Source: Acidimicrobiaceae bacterium (GTDB lineage: Bacteria; Actinomycetota; Acidimicrobiia; Acidimicrobiales; Ilumatobacteraceae). From it: a stretch of 6,531 bases of DNA. Position numbers and translations under genes: made by a program. The notes under the pieces are model-generated. The model searched no databases. It worked only from the letters and a program-made list of their open reading frames with translations, and had not been told where the DNA came from. The stretch spans positions 1-6,531 of the forward strand of contig VFMC01000286.1 in assembly GCA_006515795.1 (NCBI GenBank). The letters are read 5' to 3'. This document shows positions 4,726 through 6,531 of the stretch, one piece after another; the first letter of the stretch is position 1; the number at the start of each line of letters is the position of its first letter.

Positions 4726-6531
4726 GTGTTCCTGAAGTCGCTCACCCTCAAAGGATTCAAGTCGTTCGCCGATGCGACGACGATGCAGCTCGAGCCGGGC
4801 GTGACCGTCGTGGTCGGTCCCAACGGTTCCGGCAAGTCGAACGTGGTCGACGCGATCGCCTGGGTGCTCGGCGCCCAGGCGCCAAGTTCGGTCCGCAGCC
4901 AGAAGATGGACGACGTCATCTTCGCCGGCACCGCCAAACGGCCGGCGCTCGGCCGCGCCGAGGTCATCCTCGCCCTCGACAACTCGTCGGGAATCTTGCC
5001 GATCGAGTTCACCGAGGTCGCCATCTCGCGCACGTTGTTCCGCACCGGCGAGAGCGAATACGCAATCAACGGGGCGAGCTGTCGGCTGCTCGACGTGCAG
5101 GAGCTGCTGAGCGACGCCGGTGTCGGCCGCCAGCAGCACGTGATCGTCAGCCAGGGTCAGATCGATGCGGTGCTCAACGCCCGACCCGAAGACCGCCGGG
5201 CGATCATCGAAGAAGCCGCCGGGGTGCTCAAGTACCGGCGCCGCAAGGAGAAGTCGGAGCGTCGCCTCGACGCCACAGAGGCGAGCTTGCTGCGCGTGCA
5301 GGACCTGCTCCGTGAAGTGCGCCGGCAGCTGCGCCCGCTCGAACGTCAAGCCGAGGCGGCGCGCCGGCACGGCGATCTGGTGGCCGAGCTATCGGCGCTC
5401 AAGCTCTTCCTCTCCGGACGCGAGATCGCGTCGCTGCGAGCTCGACTGACCGCGCTCGCCGGCGACAAGGCGCAGATCGATGTAGCCGAGAAGGCCCTCC
5501 GCAGCGAGCTCGCCCAACTCGACACCGCCGTGCTTGCTGCCGAAGCCGAGCTCACCGCTCGTGGCGACACCGACCTTGGCGACGAGATGGTGCGAGTCGA
5601 GCACCTTCGTGAGCGCGCCCGTGGTCTTCACGCAGTCATGGTCGAGAGGCGTCGCTCGCTCGAACGTGACCATGGCCAGCTCATGGACGGTGGTGTGGTG
5701 GCCAACCTCGAGGCCGACGCGGCGCGGGTGCGCGACGAGCTCGACCAGGTTGCGGTCGACCTCGATTCGATCGGTCCCGACGCTGAGGCGCTCGCCGCCG
5801 AGCAGGAGGTGTTCGCCGACGAACGGCGATCGGCCATGGCCGCGATCGACGAGATCGGATCGTCGAGCGCTGCTGCGAGTGCTGCCGCCGAGTCACGCGG
5901 CGAGCTGCGCTCGGTTCAGAACGGCCTCGGGCGGGCCGAGGCCGAAGCCCGTCGCATCCAGAGCCGCGTCGACGCGCTCCGCGACAAGGTCGGCCGGGTC
6001 GACGGCGAGATCGATCGTCTGAAGGCGCTCGTCGAGCAGGCCAACCACTCGGAGGCCCCGCTCGTGGCCGACGTCGAGGCAGCCGAGGCACGTCGGCTCG
6101 CGGTCGAGGTCGACGCCGAGGTGGGTGCCCTCCGTCGCCAAGAAGCCGCCGAGGAGCTGTCGCGGTGGCGGGCTCGTGGCGATGCGTTGCGAATGGCGCT
6201 AGAGGCCACACGGGCCAAGGCCGGCACCGAGCATCTTGCCGGCGTCGAGGGCGCGCTCGGCACCCTGCTCGACCTCGTCGAGATCGATGCCGGCTGGGAA
6301 TCCACGGTCGAGGCTGCCCTCGGCGACGCGTTGCTCGCGGTGGTGGTCGACGATCCGACGGCCGGTCGCCGGGCGCTGCAATCGTTGCGCACCGCCAACG
6401 TCCATGGCGCCGTCCTTGCGCTCGGCCTCGCCGCGGCGGCGCCTGTGACCGCACCGGCCGGTGGCGATGCGGTGCGACCGCACGTGCGCAGCACGTCGGC
6501 CGAGGTCAGCCGATTGCTCGACGCCATCGTC
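4726..6531 (+). CDS. smc: Chromosome segregation/condensation ATPase SMC, 3' end outside window
   Basis: SMC dimerises and, with ScpA and ScpB, extrudes DNA loops to organise and segregate the chromosome. The frame is open for 602 codons to the window edge, about half of the usual 1150-1200 residues. The N-terminal head has MFLKSLTLKGFKSFAD, Walker A GPNGSGKS at 31-38, and the Q-loop region VSQGQID with Gln145, followed by RPEDRRAIIEEAAGVLKYRRRK. A long Glu/Arg/Ala-rich coiled coil fills about 165-498. The hinge starts near 499 (EHLAGVEGALGTLLDLVEI onward) and is incomplete. The ABC signature and Walker B lie beyond the window. The GTG at 4726 is chosen because it gives exactly the conserved N-terminus; aggat at 4712-4716 is a modest ribosome site nine bases upstream. 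TAGGAT could alternatively be a -10 box producing an almost leaderless message, so smc may not depend on mutM transcription. No disruptions are seen. Confidence 0.97.
   Translation, partial: MFLKSLTLKGFKSFADATTMQLEPGVTVVVGPNGSGKSNVVDAIAWVLGAQAPSSVRSQKMDDVIFAGTAKRPALGRAEVILALDNSSGILPIEFTEVAISRTLFRTGESEYAINGASCRLLDVQELLSDAGVGRQQHVIVSQGQIDAVLNARPEDRRAIIEEAAGVLKYRRRKEKSERRLDATEASLLRVQDLLREVRRQLRPLERQAEAARRHGDLVAELSALKLFLSGREIASLRARLTALAGDKAQIDVAEKALRSELAQLDTAVLAAEAELTARGDTDLGDEMVRVEHLRERARGLHAVMVERRRSLERDHGQLMDGGVVANLEADAARVRDELDQVAVDLDSIGPDAEALAAEQEVFADERRSAMAAIDEIGSSSAAASAAAESRGELRSVQNGLGRAEAEARRIQSRVDALRDKVGRVDGEIDRLKALVEQANHSEAPLVADVEAAEARRLAVEVDAEVGALRRQEAAEELSRWRARGDALRMALEATRAKAGTEHLAGVEGALGTLLDLVEIDAGWESTVEAALGDALLAVVVDDPTAGRRALQSLRTANVHGAVLALGLAAAAPVTAPAGGDAVRPHVRSTSAEVSRLLDAIV

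Noticed and set aside
4581..5315. Plus-strand frame of 244 codons overlapping the smc start
   Set aside because: Arg/Gly-rich low-complexity translation out of frame with the conserved SMC head.
5681..6454. Minus-strand frame of 257 codons inside smc
   Set aside because: Its Arg/Pro/Ala-rich translation is a shadow of the smc coiled coil; smc itself is unmistakable in the plus frame.
1..6531. CRISPR array, tRNA or rRNA gene
   Set aside because: No regularly spaced short repeats, cloverleaf or conserved rRNA segments were seen on either strand.

Overview
The window is high-GC DNA with actinomycete habits: NTG starts, promoter-like TAnnnT boxes 6-7 bases ahead of ATG codons, and mutM and smc on one strand in the order common in Actinomycetota (rnc-mutM-smc-ftsY). 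The SMC and other proteins look more like Acidimicrobiia than Streptomyces or Mycobacterium, but that placement is an impression from the sequence, not a search result.

Layout. Bases 1-740 hold the 3' part of mutM (formamidopyrimidine-DNA glycosylase), cut by the window edge. Bases 4726-6531 hold the first 602 codons of smc (chromosome condensation ATPase), cut by the other edge. Between these two housekeeping genes lie about 3.9 kb of accessory genes. On the minus strand, an exported endonuclease/exonuclease/phosphatase-fold lipoprotein (2987 to about 1528, split by an apparent one-base frameshift near 1957) is followed by a short-chain dehydrogenase (1528-776) whose start overlaps the preceding stop. 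On the plus strand come a start-less remnant of a DUF6973-like protein (3067-3498), a small membrane-anchored four-cysteine protein (3499-3762), a strong palindromic hairpin (about 3821-3852), and a MazE/MazF-type toxin-antitoxin pair (3963-4521) with its own operator-like promoter.

The most notable structural signal is a 19-base exact direct repeat (24 of 25 bases if extended). One copy lies 11 bases after the mutM stop and the other 77 bases before the smc start. The repeats bracket the whole accessory block, and recombination between them would restore a compact mutM-smc junction with an intergenic gap of about 107 bases. This looks like the footprint of an inserted or excisable block carrying a toxin-antitoxin pair. 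No transposase or integrase is present inside it.

The middle section, 3061-3780, is about 59% GC by hand count, against roughly 64-72% in samples of the smc and phosphatase genes, so the accessory block itself appears to be composite. There are no rRNA or tRNA genes, CRISPR arrays or insertion sequence genes in the window.
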